46,535 bases of DNA from Brochothrix campestris FSL F6-1037 (GTDB lineage: Bacteria > Bacillota > Bacilli > Lactobacillales > Listeriaceae): positions 1 to 46,535 of the forward strand of contig NZ_AODH01000002.1 in NCBI RefSeq assembly GCF_000525915.1, given 5' to 3'. This document shows, one piece after another, positions 1-9,428 of the stretch. A model generated the notes under the pieces. That model was not told the origin of the DNA. It made no database searches and worked only from the letters and a program-made list of their open reading frames with translations. Position 1 is the stretch's first letter. Each line of letters begins with the position of its first letter. The position numbers and the translations under genes are program-made.

Positions 1-275
1 TTGACAGCTTCTGGTTGATGTAACTAGAGGAACGAAAGTGAAATCAACCGCCTAGAAGCAAACAGCTTGGAAGATAAATGAAGGCGACTATTTACCGTCG
101 CTGCCATTTATCTGAAAGTTGACAGCTTCTGGTTGATGTAACTAGAGGAACGAAAGTGAAATCAGCTCGTTCAACAGCGTATAAATTGGAAAGGTCGCGT
201 GGGCGATTATTTACTATCGCTCGCAAAGAGCTTGAAACTTACGAGCTGTTAGCTGATTAAATGAGAGGATATAAC
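1..275. repeat. Tandem copies of a ~118-120 bp hairpin repeat
   Basis: The first 46 bases recur at 119-164, so this stretch holds the tail of one unit (1-34), a full unit (about 35-153) and a second full unit of another subtype (about 154-270). Each unit begins AAAGTGAAATCA. The 35-153 unit pairs ATCAACC with GGTTGAT at its ends and AGATAAATG with CATTTATCT inside, around a TATTTACC loop. The 154-270 unit pairs AATCAGCT with AGCTGATT and has an inner GGCGAT/ATCGCT stem around TATTTACT. Different sequences keep the same pairing, which argues for a selected fold. There is no open reading frame. The rest of 276-369 shows nothing recognisable. Confidence 0.8.
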
Positions 276-369
276 AGCATTTCTATTCAGTCTTATCAGC
301 TCGTAAATAAAGTCATTGTAATAGAATTTTAAAGAAAATGAAGTCTGTTTGACCTTTGTCTACAGTTTG

Positions 370-398
370 AGAGAGCTATCCCAAGATAGCTCTCTTTT
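370..398. terminator. Hairpin terminator next to the PucR-type gene
   Basis: AGAGAGCTATC at 370-380 pairs perfectly with GATAGCTCTCT at 385-395 across a CCAA loop, followed on the plus strand by TTTT. It lies directly against the stop codon of the minus-strand regulator. The minus-strand side has no good U-run, so its use for that gene is only probable. Confidence 0.55.
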
Positions 399-1279
399 AA
401 GCGATTACAAGTAAATAACACAACGTTAAATCAGCCATCTTTTTCAACTGTAAATTAGTCTCTTCTTTAAATTTTTCAATACGGTACAACAAGGTATTAC
501 GGTGAATATACAGTTTTTGAGCCGACAATGCTAAATTACCATCATTATGCCATAACGTCCTGATAATCGGTTCAATCTCAGGCTGATCATTAATTGTGCG
601 TTTCAATTGCTGTAACATCGAACTATTCGATACTAACTGTTGCCCCTCAACTTGCAAGTAAAACTGTGGTAAAGAAACAACGTGTTCCGCCAACTGCTTT
701 GCAACAAACATTTTAAAGAGGCGCTGTTCTTCTTTAAACGTAAGCGGAAGTTGTCGTGTAACTGACTGGTAAGTTCCTAAATAACAGGTTGTTTGCGTAA
801 AAAAGTCATTATCAAGTAATTCGATAAGTGGTCTGAGTGTTTCTTCAGTATGCGGCGCATGCTGTTTCTCCTCAATTAACACACCACTCGTAGCATTCAT
901 AAAGAAACTACTGATACAACCGTCAAAAAAAAGCGTTGAATAAATGAAGCCATTCTATTTGAAGGTCGCTACCTAACGGTGTGCGCAAATCAAAGTAGAC
1001 CAAGCGAATCGGCACTGCTAGTTTCGGCATCTCTGTTGATTGCTCCGCTAAGAAGGCCTGCCACCGATTAGTTGTTCCCACCTCAGACTTTGTTTCATAT
1101 AAACTGTGGAGCAACTGTTGTTCGGTCTCAGATAGTTCAGCCATTGGGATGCATAAAAAACGCTGATTTTCTTTAATGTTAATATGATGTTCGAGCGGTT
1201 CGCCCATTGTCTTTGCAAATGGATAAATTAATGCCAAGTTTTTACTCACTCCAACCAACCCCTTTGAAAGCCTTTTCAT
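397..1279 (-). pseudogene. PucR/CdaR-type HTH regulator, frameshifted
   Basis: Two adjacent open frames (923-1279 and 397-900) make one regulator of about 293 residues. The C-terminal part carries the PucR/CdaR-type helix-turn-helix, with the signature LYIHRNTLLYRIEKF near the end. The N-terminal part has no domain I can name. The frames join smoothly if the A8 run at 925-932 is read as A7, giving AFFDGCISSFFMNATSG across the junction. As written, the protein stops after 118 residues and the HTH is lost unless translation restarts at 900. It is divergent from the MsmK-type ATPase gene, with 100 bp between them, and probably regulates it. The frameshift may be a sequencing error. The family call is good; the effector is unknown. 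Confidence 0.75.
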
Positions 1280-1378
1280 TTTTAGTTACTTCGGCTCTTA
1301 TTTTTAGTTAATCCGTCTATAGTCCAAATAAATACCCCCATGTATACTAAAGATATCACCTAATAAGGGAGCGATTAA
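1279..1378 (+). promoter_or_regulatory. Divergent promoter region with direct repeat, upstream of msmK
   Basis: TTTTTAGTTA occurs at 1279-1288 and again at 1301-1310, a spacing of 22 bp or about two helical turns. A good -10 element, TATACT, is at 1343-1348; I see no convincing -35 at 17 bp, which fits an activated promoter. A GGGAG ribosome binding site lies just before the ATG at 1380. The repeat is a candidate operator for the divergent PucR-type regulator. This is inference from position only. Confidence 0.4.
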
Positions 1379-1379
1379 G

Positions 1380-2480
1380 ATGGTACAAATGGCTTTAAAC
1401 AATATTTATAAAAAGTACACAAATGCGGAAGGTTTTGCGGTAACCGATTTCAATCTTGTTATCGAAGATCAAGAATTCATTGTGTTTGTCGGACCTTCTG
1501 GTTGTGGAAAATCCACTACCTTGCGAATGGTTGCAGGCTTAGAAGATATTAGTGATGGCGAGCTTTACATCGACAATAAATTGATGAACGATGTGGCACC
1601 AAAAGACCGTGACATCGGGATGGTATTTCAGAACTATGCCTTATACCCACATATGAGTATTTATGATAATATGGCTTTTGGTTTGAAATTACGAAAATAT
1701 AGTAAAACTGAAATCAAACAACGGGTTGGTGACGCCGCCGAAGTACTTGGTTTAACTGACTATTTAGATCGTAAACCAGCTGCCCTATCAGGTGGACAAC
1801 GCCAACGTGTCGCTTTAGGACGTGCAATTGTACGTGATGCTAAAGTTTTCTTAATGGATGAACCCTTATCAAACCTTGATGCAAAACTCCGGGTTGCGAT
1901 GAGAGCCGAAATTGCCAAATTACATAATCGCCTCAAAACAACGACAATTTATGTAACACATGACCAAACAGAAGCGATGACAATGGCTGATCGAATTGTT
2001 ATTATGAAAGATGGTTTTGTCCATCAAATTGGTTCACCAAAAGAGGTCTATAATCATCCAAAAAACGTTTTTGTAGCTGGCTTTATCGGTTCACCTGCAA
2101 TGAATTTCTTCACAGTCACCTTAAGAGACGGCATGATTACTAACGATGTCGACCTGTCTTTCATCCTTCCTGAGGGAAGATATAAAGTCCTCAAAGCGCG
2201 TGGTTATGAAGGCAAACAAATCATTTTTGGGATTCGACCAGAAGATTTACAAACCGAACAAATTGTCCTTGATTCATCTTCAAGCGTCATTAACGTTGAA
2301 GTTGTTGTATCAGAACTGCTCGGTGCAGAAACAATGCTTTATAGCAAGCTAAACAATGTTGAGTTTATTGCCAAAGTACCCGCTCGTGATGAATGTAAGC
2401 CGGGTGATATTATTTCATTAGCTTTCAACTTGAACAAAGCACACTTTTTTGATAGCGAAACAGAAAATGTTATCGTGTAA
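1380..2480 (+). CDS. msmK: MsmK/MsmX-type sugar ABC transporter ATPase
   Basis: This is a 366-residue cytoplasmic ATP-hydrolysing subunit for carbohydrate importers (MsmX/MalK/UgpC group). Walker A GPSGCGKST is at residues 38-46, the Q-loop around residue 84, the ABC signature LSGGQ at 136-140, Walker B VFLMDEP follows, and the switch His is in YVTHDQTEAM. The C-terminal third is the TOBE/regulatory domain typical of this group. Length and motif order are normal and the gene is intact. In Gram-positives one such ATPase commonly serves several importers that lack their own. The importer at 6.4-11.3 kb has no ATPase gene, so this is its likely motor. It is transcribed alone and ends at a strong terminator. 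Confidence 0.93.
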   Translation: MVQMALNNIYKKYTNAEGFAVTDFNLVIEDQEFIVFVGPSGCGKSTTLRMVAGLEDISDGELYIDNKLMNDVAPKDRDIGMVFQNYALYPHMSIYDNMAFGLKLRKYSKTEIKQRVGDAAEVLGLTDYLDRKPAALSGGQRQRVALGRAIVRDAKVFLMDEPLSNLDAKLRVAMRAEIAKLHNRLKTTTIYVTHDQTEAMTMADRIVIMKDGFVHQIGSPKEVYNHPKNVFVAGFIGSPAMNFFTVTLRDGMITNDVDLSFILPEGRYKVLKARGYEGKQIIFGIRPEDLQTEQIVLDSSSSVINVEVVVSELLGAETMLYSKLNNVEFIAKVPARDECKPGDIISLAFNLNKAHFFDSETENVIV

Positions 2481-2489
2481 TAGCCTGCG

Positions 2490-2528
2490 CATCTCACTTA
2501 ACGAACGGTTAATTTGAGATGTTTTTTT
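2490..2528 (+). terminator. Rho-independent terminator of msmK
   Basis: CATCTCA at 2490-2496 pairs with TGAGATG at 2515-2521, with a further inner TTAAC/GTTAA pairing, and is followed by seven T on the plus strand. It overlaps the last codons of the convergent yesN gene. Confidence 0.8.
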
Positions 2529-3999
2529 CTTTTGAAACAGATTGATGCGTTTCATTACGGAATTCACTTGGACTAATGCCTTCAATCCGCTTAAACATTT
2601 TATAAAAGTAGCCCGCACTCATATAACCGACCGCTTCACTAATCTCATTCATATTTAGGAGTGATTCATTCAATAACTCTTTCGCTTTCTCAATCCTAAA
2701 GGCATTGAGTTGTTGTGCAAAACGTTGGTTTGTTTCTTTTTTAAATAACTGTCCTAAATACATCGCATTTAGATGTAACTGCTGAGCAACATCCTTCAGT
2801 GTAAGATCGGTCTGGTAATTTTTTTCAATCAACGCTAAAACTTGCTGAACATTTGGACTATATAATATCGTATTTTCAACAGTACTAGCCTGTTCTATTC
2901 GTGTATATAGGACGGTTTCAAGCGCCATAATGGTGTCTGTCTGTGCGATGTTAGCTAATTCATTTTCATAATTATAATTAGTGTCATAATGACGGTGAAT
3001 TTCTGCCACAATTAATAACGCGAGATGATGTACATAGGAAGCAGGACGTAACTGTTGCTTCATCGTTCGTACAAACATCGCCACCACTTCACATAACGTC
3101 CCATCAGCTTTTTGATTAAGCGCATTACTGACGCATGTCATCTCGAAATCGCTCGTGCGCTGTTTAGACTCCACAACGTTTAACTGCATCAATTGTTCTG
3201 GTAGACTTAGACGATAAAAACGGGCCAGGTGATTCATATCTAATGCCTGTTGACAGCTTTTGACGATGTCTTTCGCATCAGTAACCACGCACCCCAGCCC
3301 GACAGTACAAGTTGTTTCACGATATAACCGCTCAAATTGCATGATAAAAGCGAGTGCTTGTTGGTAATTTCCTTCGTAAACAATACGGATATGTGGGCCT
3401 TCGCTCATATAATACGATTGATTTAGTAGTCGACAGTTCGTTATCACTTGAGTTTGTTCTGTTGACGTCAGCCCGTTAAAATAAATGACCGTAAAAAGGG
3501 CATTATCGTTAAACGACCCTCCAAACAGATCGTCTTCGAGTTCTGCTTCAGTAATTATGCCATTAAACCATCGCTGCATTTTTTCTTGAAAATGACTTTC
3601 GCGTAACTGTGGAAGTTCTGATGACAGTTGGCTTTTTGAAAGAATGCGCAACACATTTTTCAATAGTTTTTCTTTATTTATTGGTTTGACTAAATAGTTT
3701 TCTGCCCCAAGTTCAATGCCTGCTTGCATGTATTTAAACTCTTCAAAGCCCGACAACATAATAAAATGAAAGTCAAATTGCTCTGCTTGTGCTGCTTTGA
3801 TGAATTCAATCCCTGACATAAGTGGCATCATCACATCTGTAATGACAATATCCACTTCATTTTGGCGCATAAATGACAGTGCTTCCTGCCCATTTTTAGC
3901 TGTACCAACAATTTCAATGCCTAATTCTTGCCAATTGATAATTTTTTTCATCCCATTAATAATCATGTACTCGTCATCGACTAATAATAATTTATACAT
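2509..3999 (-). CDS. yesN: YesN-type response regulator, AraC-family output
   Basis: About 496 residues. The N-terminal receiver domain has the acidic pair after LLLVD and the phospho-acceptor Asp near residue 55 in VITDVMMPLMSG. The last 100 residues form an AraC-type double HTH (LTLKDVAQQLHLNAMYLGQLFKKE, then ISEAVGYMSAGYFYKMFKRIEGISPSEFR, listed as separate motifs). The middle resembles the variable domain of YesN proteins. The open frame begins with GTG at 4002, but the ATG at 3999 sits better behind the GGAGG in the end of yesM. It follows yesM with almost no gap, so the two are translationally coupled. Its expected target is the sugar importer operon, whose promoter carries a 21-bp-spaced direct repeat (11366-11399). 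Confidence 0.9.
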   Translation of the reverse strand: MYKLLLVDDEYMIINGMKKIINWQELGIEIVGTAKNGQEALSFMRQNEVDIVITDVMMPLMSGIEFIKAAQAEQFDFHFIMLSGFEEFKYMQAGIELGAENYLVKPINKEKLLKNVLRILSKSQLSSELPQLRESHFQEKMQRWFNGIITEAELEDDLFGGSFNDNALFTVIYFNGLTSTEQTQVITNCRLLNQSYYMSEGPHIRIVYEGNYQQALAFIMQFERLYRETTCTVGLGCVVTDAKDIVKSCQQALDMNHLARFYRLSLPEQLMQLNVVESKQRTSDFEMTCVSNALNQKADGTLCEVVAMFVRTMKQQLRPASYVHHLALLIVAEIHRHYDTNYNYENELANIAQTDTIMALETVLYTRIEQASTVENTILYSPNVQQVLALIEKNYQTDLTLKDVAQQLHLNAMYLGQLFKKETNQRFAQQLNAFRIEKAKELLNESLLNMNEISEAVGYMSAGYFYKMFKRIEGISPSEFRNETHQSVSKEKNISN

Positions 4000-4004
4000 C
4001 ACCG

Positions 4005-5697
4005 CTATCCTCCCTCAAATGTTAATTGAACATGCAAACCGCCACTTTGATGTTGTAGCAGAACCATTCGCGAAAATGTTGGATAATATAGTTTCAGTCG
4101 GTTATTGACATTCATTAAACCAATTGAACGTTCCGCGTTCTTGTTAATCTTTGTTTTGCTTGCTAATAAATGATTGATATCATGCCGTTCTGCTTCGCTC
4201 ACTCCGCGACCATTATCAATCACATCGATAAAAATGCGTTCCGCTTTACGATAAACCTTAACACTCATAGCATTATCAATCCGTGTAAAATCGATGCCAT
4301 GTACAAAATAATTTTCAACTAACGGTTGTACTAAAAACTTTGGAATTATGACATCCGTGACATCCTCAGCAATCGTAAAATGATAGGCTACACGATCGGG
4401 GTATCTCATTTGATAAAGATAGACATATTTTTCGCAAAAAGCCATTTCTTGTTGTAACGTAATGTGTTTTTCTTGCATGGTGTTGTTGCGCAATAAACTC
4501 GCAAAAGCATAGACGACATCGGCTAACTCATCGACACCTTCGCTCAATGCATACATTCTTATATATTCTAAAGTGTTGTATAAAAAATGAGGGTTTATTT
4601 GTGACTGCAATGCCCGTAACTCTGCCTCTTTTTGATTTATTTCCAAGACGTAGATTGCCTTTACTTGCTGATTAATATCATCAAGCATGTGATTAATCCC
4701 AGCGGCAATATCCTTCAATTCATTTTTTTTTACTCGCTTCATCAATTCTGATTTCAAGTTGTGACTCTGTCACCTTATTCATCGTGACCTTGATATCTTC
4801 TACTTGGCGACCGTATGACCCAAAGGTTCGAAAAAGCACGAGCAATAGCACACCATCAATAAGTAAGCTACCAATTAACAGCCAGAAAAAATCTTGAAAA
4901 GCCTGTTGGTAAACAAGTGATTTCGGTGTTAATACCACAATTTTCAAACCAGAACGACTCTCAGTTTCAGTTACATAATCTGCTTTTTCAGTCATTTTCT
5001 CATTAAGGCTAACATAATCCGTCACTGACTTATTATCGGAATTCCCACTGTTTTTTTCACCACTGTATTGATACATTAACTGATTTGAATCTGTGTATAC
5101 GAGTATTTGTTGTTTTTCCGTTCCATTTGTTTCTTCAATGTTTTTCTTGATAATCGCATCATCGATAATCATCGTAAACGTCCCGGTACTCTTAATATTA
5201 TCCGGATGTATAATCGGCCGATTCACTTCTATTTGATTCGCATGTTTCGGCAGTTTCTTTCGTTTGTCTCCTGCTTTTTTCGTTTGATTAGAATAAAAAA
5301 GCTCATCGAATTCATTTAAACTAATTCGTATGCCTGCAATGCCGAGCTGTTGATAATACACTTGCTTAATCATTTGCGGCCAATACAGTTGTTCACCCGT
5401 ATTATTTTTTAAGCTTTTTTCTAAATATTGACTTGGATCAAGTGAAAAATAGGCATATAAATTTTCTATTTTTTGAGCATCACCTAATAGGTCAGATAGA
5501 ATCACCTCTGTTTGTTGTTCTGCATGATTAATTGTTTCGGTCATAAACTTAGCGGCTTGTGCATTTTCATTGTGAGCATCAGTCATTGCTTTGCGTAAGA
5601 CGGTGTAACCGACCACCATCGTAAATAACGTAATAATTGTAATCATGACAATCGCATAAAGACGGAGTAACGAACTAATCAAACGTGGTTTATTCAC
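4005..5697 (-). pseudogene. yesM: YesM-type sensor histidine kinase, frameshifted in HAMP
   Basis: Two frames make one membrane sensor kinase of about 563 residues. The N-terminal frame (4720-5697) has a first membrane helix, a long extracytoplasmic sensor region and a second helix (FFWLLIGSLLIDGVLLLVLF), and then enters a HAMP linker. The C-terminal frame (4005-4757) finishes HAMP and carries the His-kinase motif QINPHFLYNTLEYIR with the phospho-acceptor His, followed by an ATPase domain with DNGRGVSEAE. The frames join perfectly if the T9 run at 4723-4731 is T8, giving DEASKKNELKDIAAGI. As written the kinase is cut before its catalytic half. It is the partner of YesN and is preceded by yesL. 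The break may be a sequencing error. Confidence 0.85.
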
Positions 5698-5699
5698 AA

Positions 5700-6317
5700 T
5701 TAATCCCCTTCCACAACAATCTTCCTCTCAATCATAACAATCCATTTTTTTGTTGTAAACACACAAATAATTTGTATCAATGCTAATGAGGCAAACATCA
5801 ATAAACCGGGAAATTGATAGGTCATAACTAAAACAAAGCCGATGCTTATTATGAGTTTAATGAGCATAAAGAAATTTGAATAAAAGGTAATACAGGCTAG
5901 CTTGATAAGATTTAAGAAACTAATCTCAAAACGATTATTTAGCACGATGGCATAGCTATATGTTATAAATAAAGCTAGCATTACAAACACTAATATAAAA
6001 TCGATAATTAAAAAGATTACTCCCTGTACCTGCACAGCTAAATACAAGCTATAGCCAATAAAGAGACCCACCGCCGCAAAGGTGAAGAACAATTGATTGG
6101 CACGCGGCCAATTTTGTTTATAGAGCACCCATGTTTTTTTCCAGGTTATTTGTTTATAATCCCATTGCTGTTCGCAAAATAATTGATTAATCGTCAGTAA
6201 AGCTGGTCCGATTCCAACTACAATTAAACCAATTAACGTTAATGCGATACAAAACAAATTCAATTTAATAATGACAAAACAACGGGTAAATATTGTTTCT
6301 AATAATGCACCAATCAT
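5700..6317 (-). CDS. yesL: YesL-type (DUF624) membrane protein
   Basis: A 205-residue protein with about five membrane helices (for example LNLFCIALTLIGLIVVGIGP and LIIDFILVFVMLALFITYSY). The N-terminal tryptophan- and proline-containing layout matches the YesL/DUF624 family, which is usually encoded with YesM-YesN two-component systems and LplA-type sugar importers. The molecular role of the family is not settled. It ends two bases before yesM starts, so the order is yesL-yesM-yesN. The start at 6317 has a GAGGCGATGAA leader that fits a ribosome binding site. Confidence 0.85.
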   Translation of the reverse strand: MIGALLETIFTRCFVIIKLNLFCIALTLIGLIVVGIGPALLTINQLFCEQQWDYKQITWKKTWVLYKQNWPRANQLFFTFAAVGLFIGYSLYLAVQVQGVIFLIIDFILVFVMLALFITYSYAIVLNNRFEISFLNLIKLACITFYSNFFMLIKLIISIGFVLVMTYQFPGLLMFASLALIQIICVFTTKKWIVMIERKIVVEGD

Positions 6318-6350
6318 TTCATCGCCTCTTTCGGTCGTTTTATTATCATG

Positions 6351-6394
6351 AGAAAAAACAAAACAAATAACAGTTTCCTGTCATCTGTTTTGTT
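6351..6394 (-). terminator. Terminator-like hairpin between solute-binding gene and yesL
   Basis: On the minus strand AACAAAACA pairs with TGTTTTGTT (6357-6365 with 6386-6394), with partly paired inner bases, and is followed by a T-rich run. It lies between the second solute-binding protein and yesL. It probably lets only part of the transcription from the importer genes continue into yesLMN. Confidence 0.5.
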
Positions 6395-6409
6395 CACTCA
6401 GGAAGAGTA

Positions 6410-7880
6410 TTACTGTTGCGCCTTAAATTCATCATATTGTTTTTGCATTTCTTTTAGCACCGTCGCATAACCGGCTGTTGCTAATTTTTTGTTCATTTCC
6501 GGCACTGTTTTACCCGCTTCAAGCGTACCAACACTCAGTCCATCGAGGTATTGAGTCATCACGTTATTAATGTTACTCAACTCATTTTTCACCTTGTCTG
6601 TTTTAAAGTTAAAACCTAACATCGGTGATTCTTTTGAATTTTGTAACACCTCATCTCGTTCCTTGATACGCTCATCTGAAATCATTTCATCAACATATAA
6701 AATTTTGTTGTTTCCTGTATTCCAACCAGACATATGCATATTCGGTTGATAGCCATCAAGCAGACGCATACGGTTATTCTCAACTTTCTCCCAGGCGTCA
6801 CCCTCGATTCCTAATACTAATCCATTAAGAAGTTCGGCATCTGAATTGAGTAATCCGAGTAATTCAACTGCTTTTTCGGTGTTTTTAGAACCACTCGAAA
6901 CAACGAAGGCTGCACCTTGAGCTGCATTAGGGGTTTTATACGGTTTTGTAATTGGCTTCGATACCAATTCTTTGCCCGCAATTACCGATAAGCCATAATC
7001 ACCAAAATTATATGGCCCTTCTGTTTCTTGACGAACAAACCAAGTATCTGCTTCTAATGGATAGACACGGTTACTCGTATCAGCATCTTTTGGCACATAG
7101 CCCGCCTCATAAAAACGATGCATTGCGTTTAAGCTCTTGAGCATCTCAGGTCGATCAAACGGATTGAATATTGCCGTGTCTTCGCCTTCAAATTCAACTG
7201 CAAAGGGCATGCCGTTCCCTAAAGGGTAATCATAGCCACTAACAGATTCAGCCCGAAAACCTTGACCAATCGCAATCGGTGTCACTTGCGGTTCTTTTTC
7301 CTTAATGACTTTCAAAAGCGGTTCAAGATCAGCATACTGCTTCACCTTACTAATATCTAAATCATATTTATCCAACAATGTTTTATTAAACGTTAATTTT
7401 TGATTAATACTAATGTCTGCATTTACAGGGAACGAGTACATTTTTCCGTTGATTTCATTACCCTTTTTATAACCTTCGTCTAACATCTCATACGCCTCTG
7501 AGGCATACTTTGGCAACAACTCGGTTAAATCAGCATAAGCCCCTTTTTGAGCATTAGTGACATAATTTTTCGCCATGGCGATGTCGTAGTTTTCACCGGA
7601 TGAAACGATGACAGACATCTTCTTTTCATAATCGCCCCAACCAATGTATTGTAGGTCAAGCTGCACATTCATTTTTTCTGCAATGCGTTTATTAGCCACT
7701 TCCATCAACGCATCAAAGTTTTTTGGCTTATCACCAATCTGATACATTAATAAAGTCGTCATCTTGTCCTTACTTGCTTCCTGTTTTTTTTTCACCTGTC
7801 AAACTACCACAACCTGATAACACACTTGCCGTGACGATACCTGCCATTGCGATTGCCCCAACCTTAATCATTCGTTTCAT
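6410..7880 (-). pseudogene. Second solute-binding lipoprotein (LplA-like), frameshifted after signal peptide
   Basis: An extracellular sugar-binding protein of about 489 residues. Translation should start at ATG 7880 behind GGGGGAGAG, giving a signal peptide with the lipobox LSGC (Cys 24). The signal peptide frame reads into TAA because the T9 run at 7784-7792 has one base too many. With T8 it continues GEKKQEASKDKMTTLLMYQ into the open frame of the mature protein. The mature part is a close paralogue of the protein encoded just upstream; both share LLMYQIGDKPKN, IQYIGWGDYE or QYIGWGDYEKK, and VLGIEG near the C-terminus. If the shift is real, the protein would lack its export signal. It is the last importer gene of the minus-strand operon. 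Confidence 0.85.
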
Positions 7881-7950
7881 CTGCTCTCCCCCAATAGTCG
7901 TTTATCTCAATCGATTATTTCTAAAAGTGATGGTCGATGGTTAGGACTAG

Positions 7951-9405
7951 TTATCGAAAGGCATCGTATTGTTTTTGCATTTCTTTCGTTACTTTTGCTA
8001 GTCCAGCCTTTTCTAATTTATCATTCATTTCTGGTACAGCTTTTTTAGGATCTAACGTCCCTGTGTTAAGACCATCTAAATACTGACTCATCACATTGTT
8101 TAAATTACTAATTTCATTCTTAACATCCTTCGTATCGAAGACAAATCCTAAAATTGGTGATTCTTTTGCTGCTGCAATTGCATCATCACGCTCTTTTATT
8201 TGTTTATCAGAAATACTTTCGTCAACATATAAAACTTTATTATTTGCTGTATTCCATGCTGACATGTGCATATCTGGTTTATAACCGTCTAGTAATTTCG
8301 AACGATTGTCGCCGACTTTCTCCCATGCCTCGCCTTCAATTCCTAATACTAAACCATTTAACAATTCTGGATCAGAGTTCAGTAAACCTAAAAATTCAAC
8401 CGCTTTTTCGGTATTTTTTGAACCACTCGATACAACAAAACTAGCCATTTGAGCCGCTTGCGTTGTTTTCAAGGCTGGTGTAATTGCACGAGAAACGAGC
8501 GCTTGTCCTGCCGCAGTTGTTAACGCTGTATCACCATAATCAAACGGGCCTTGTGTCTCTTGACGCACAAACCAAGATCCTGTATTTAATGGATATTCAG
8601 TATTGCTCGTTGCCGCATCCTTAGCAATATAGCCTGCTTGATAGTAGTCATGAAGGCTTTCATACGCTGCCATCATTTTGTCACTGCTGAACGGATTAAT
8701 AATCTTCGTTGCATCGCCATCAACATCAATAGCAAAAGGTAAGCCATTTGCTAGTGGGAAATCAAGACCAACTTCGGCTCTAAACCCTTGCCCTGCAGCC
8801 ATTGGCATCACGTTCGGCTCTTTTTCTTTAATCGTCTTTAAAAGCGGAGCGATATCCGCATAACTATTTACTTTGCTAATATCAAGGTCGTACTTATCAA
8901 GGTATTGTTTATTAAACGTCAACATTTGTTGTGAGAAAATATTTGCGTTTACTGGTAACGCATACATTTTTCCGTCCACTGAATTTCCTTTAATATAAGA
9001 TTCATCTAAATCATCATATGCTTCTTTAGCATATTTTGGTAATAAATCAGTTAAATCAGCGTAAGCTCCTTTTTGCGCATTGGCTACAAAATTCTTAGCT
9101 AAAGCAATATCATAGTTTTCGCCTGAAGAAACGATGACTGACATTTTTTGCTCGTAATCACCCCAGCCAATGTATTGAATATTTACCTTTGCATTAATTT
9201 TTTCTTCAATTCGCTTATTTGCGACTTCAATTAATGCCTCATAGTTTTTTGGCTTATCGCCAATTTGATACATCAATAATGTCGGTGAATCCTTGTCGTC
9301 TTTACTGCTTTTTTTTTCACCTGATAAACTGCCACAACCTGCTAATGTTCCGACTGCAAGTACACTCATTAATGATGTTGCTACTACTTTTCGCCACGTT
9401 TTCAT
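7951..9405 (-). CDS. Solute-binding lipoprotein of a sugar ABC importer (LplA-like)
   Basis: An intact 484-residue lipoprotein: signal peptide, lipobox LAGC with Cys 24, then a linker and a family-1-type binding protein. AGGAGG lies seven bases before the ATG. It resembles the LplA/NgtS-like binding proteins used for complex oligosaccharides, and neighbouring mannosidases suggest a mannose-rich glycan ligand. The protein should sit on the outer face of the membrane and hand substrate to the two permeases encoded just upstream. It contains an A9 run in frame near the N-terminus, at the same place where its paralogue is broken. Ligand specificity is inferred from context, not from residues. Confidence 0.9.
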   Translation of the reverse strand: MKTWRKVVATSLMSVLAVGTLAGCGSLSGEKKSSKDDKDSPTLLMYQIGDKPKNYEALIEVANKRIEEKINAKVNIQYIGWGDYEQKMSVIVSSGENYDIALAKNFVANAQKGAYADLTDLLPKYAKEAYDDLDESYIKGNSVDGKMYALPVNANIFSQQMLTFNKQYLDKYDLDISKVNSYADIAPLLKTIKEKEPNVMPMAAGQGFRAEVGLDFPLANGLPFAIDVDGDATKIINPFSSDKMMAAYESLHDYYQAGYIAKDAATSNTEYPLNTGSWFVRQETQGPFDYGDTALTTAAGQALVSRAITPALKTTQAAQMASFVVSSGSKNTEKAVEFLGLLNSDPELLNGLVLGIEGEAWEKVGDNRSKLLDGYKPDMHMSAWNTANNKVLYVDESISDKQIKERDDAIAAAKESPILGFVFDTKDVKNEISNLNNVMSQYLDGLNTGTLDPKKAVPEMNDKLEKAGLAKVTKEMQKQYDAFR

Positions 9406-9428
9406 TTCAATTCCTCCTATAGGATGAT

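Noticed and set aside
1-275. CRISPR array
   Set aside because: The repeats are about 120 bp, fold into long hairpins, abut each other without unique spacers, and no cas genes are in the window.
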